From the NCBI GenBank assembly GCA_034665545.1, contig JAXDFO010000280.1, positions 1 through 6,323 on the forward strand: a stretch of 6,323 nucleotides of DNA, in the 5' to 3' direction. Shown here piece after piece: positions 6,185-6,323 of the stretch (positions are counted from its first letter, which is position 1; each line of letters begins with the position of its first letter). Source of the stretch: DASYML01 sp034665545. GTDB taxonomy: Bacteria; Acidobacteriota; Blastocatellia; Pyrinomonadales; Pyrinomonadaceae. The notes beneath the pieces are model-generated. The model was given only the letters and a program-made list of their open reading frames with translations, was not told the origin of the DNA and ran no database searches. Made by a program: the position numbers and the translations under genes.

Positions 6185-6323
6185 GTGATAAATCGCCCGC
6201 GTCTCTTCGCCGCGCTCTTTTCGGCTTGCTCCGTTATCTTGTCGCTCAGCATGTTGGACCAGCCCGCCGGGCAGCAACGCGCGCCCGTTGTCGCGCCAGT
6301 TAAAACAGAGAGTATGACGTTCG
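6185..6323 (+). CDS. Exported protein of unknown function, 3' end missing
   Basis: Only the first 46 codons are in the window. A GTG start follows the TPR stop codon TGA after one base and has AAGGA eight bases upstream; the frame stays open to the window edge. The N-terminus looks like a signal peptide or membrane anchor: basic MINRPR, then hydrophobic LFAALFSACSVILSLSML, then a polar Pro/Gln-rich stretch (DQPAGQQRAP). Cys15 (FSAC) is a poor lipobox because the residues after it are still hydrophobic. The mature domain is not visible, so no function is claimed. In Acidobacteriota exported TPR proteins are often followed by CRTAC1-type (FG-GAP/ASPIC-UnbV) proteins, and the last residues, TESMTF, would be compatible with the start of such a protein, but this is a guess. 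It should form an operon with the TPR gene. Confidence 0.65.
   Translation, partial: MINRPRLFAALFSACSVILSLSMLDQPAGQQRAPVVAPVKTESMTF

Noticed and set aside
6185..6229. Lipoprotein signal for the downstream partial gene (FSAC at Cys15)
   Set aside because: Phe at -3 is unusual and the residues after the Cys remain hydrophobic, so a plain signal peptide or anchor fits better.

Overview
The window looks like a chromosomal piece of an Acidobacteriota genome, possibly Blastocatellia-like. That is an inference. It rests on a large Oar-like TonB-dependent receptor with an N-terminal carboxypeptidase-regulatory-like domain, a GH37 trehalase with the diverged motifs I associate with that phylum, and an exported TPR protein coupled to another exported protein. 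I see no insertion sequence, phage gene, tRNA, rRNA or CRISPR array.

Layout. (1) 1-1145, plus strand: the 3' two thirds of a GH37 alpha,alpha-trehalase, cut by the window's left edge. (2) 1195-1228: a perfect 14-bp stem that can terminate transcription from both sides, between convergent genes. (3) 1251-4619, minus strand: a complete 1122-aa outer-membrane receptor with signal peptide, CarboxypepD_reg-like domain, plug and beta-barrel ending in Phe. Its mature part has just four cysteines, arranged as two C-N-C motifs. (4) 4620-5112: a 493-bp divergent intergenic region. It holds a bipartite direct repeat, a possible leader hairpin, a candidate promoter for the receptor, and a 23-bp near-palindrome over the candidate promoter of the gene on the other side. 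(5) 5113-6183, plus strand: a 356-aa exported protein built almost wholly of TPR repeats. (6) 6185-6323, plus strand: the first 46 codons of another apparently exported protein, starting at GTG one base after the TPR stop codon, with a good Shine-Dalgarno site inside the TPR gene. The two are very probably an operon.

How the parts may work together. The receptor would import an unknown ligand across the outer membrane, using TonB energy. The TPR protein and its coupled partner would act in the periplasm or at the envelope. The receptor and the TPR operon share one divergent control region, so joint regulation is plausible. The trehalase splits trehalose into two glucose molecules, but it lies convergent to the receptor behind a strong terminator, so it is not co-transcribed with it and the sequence does not show a functional link. 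The most interesting unexplained signals are the control region and the paired C-N-C motifs of the receptor.
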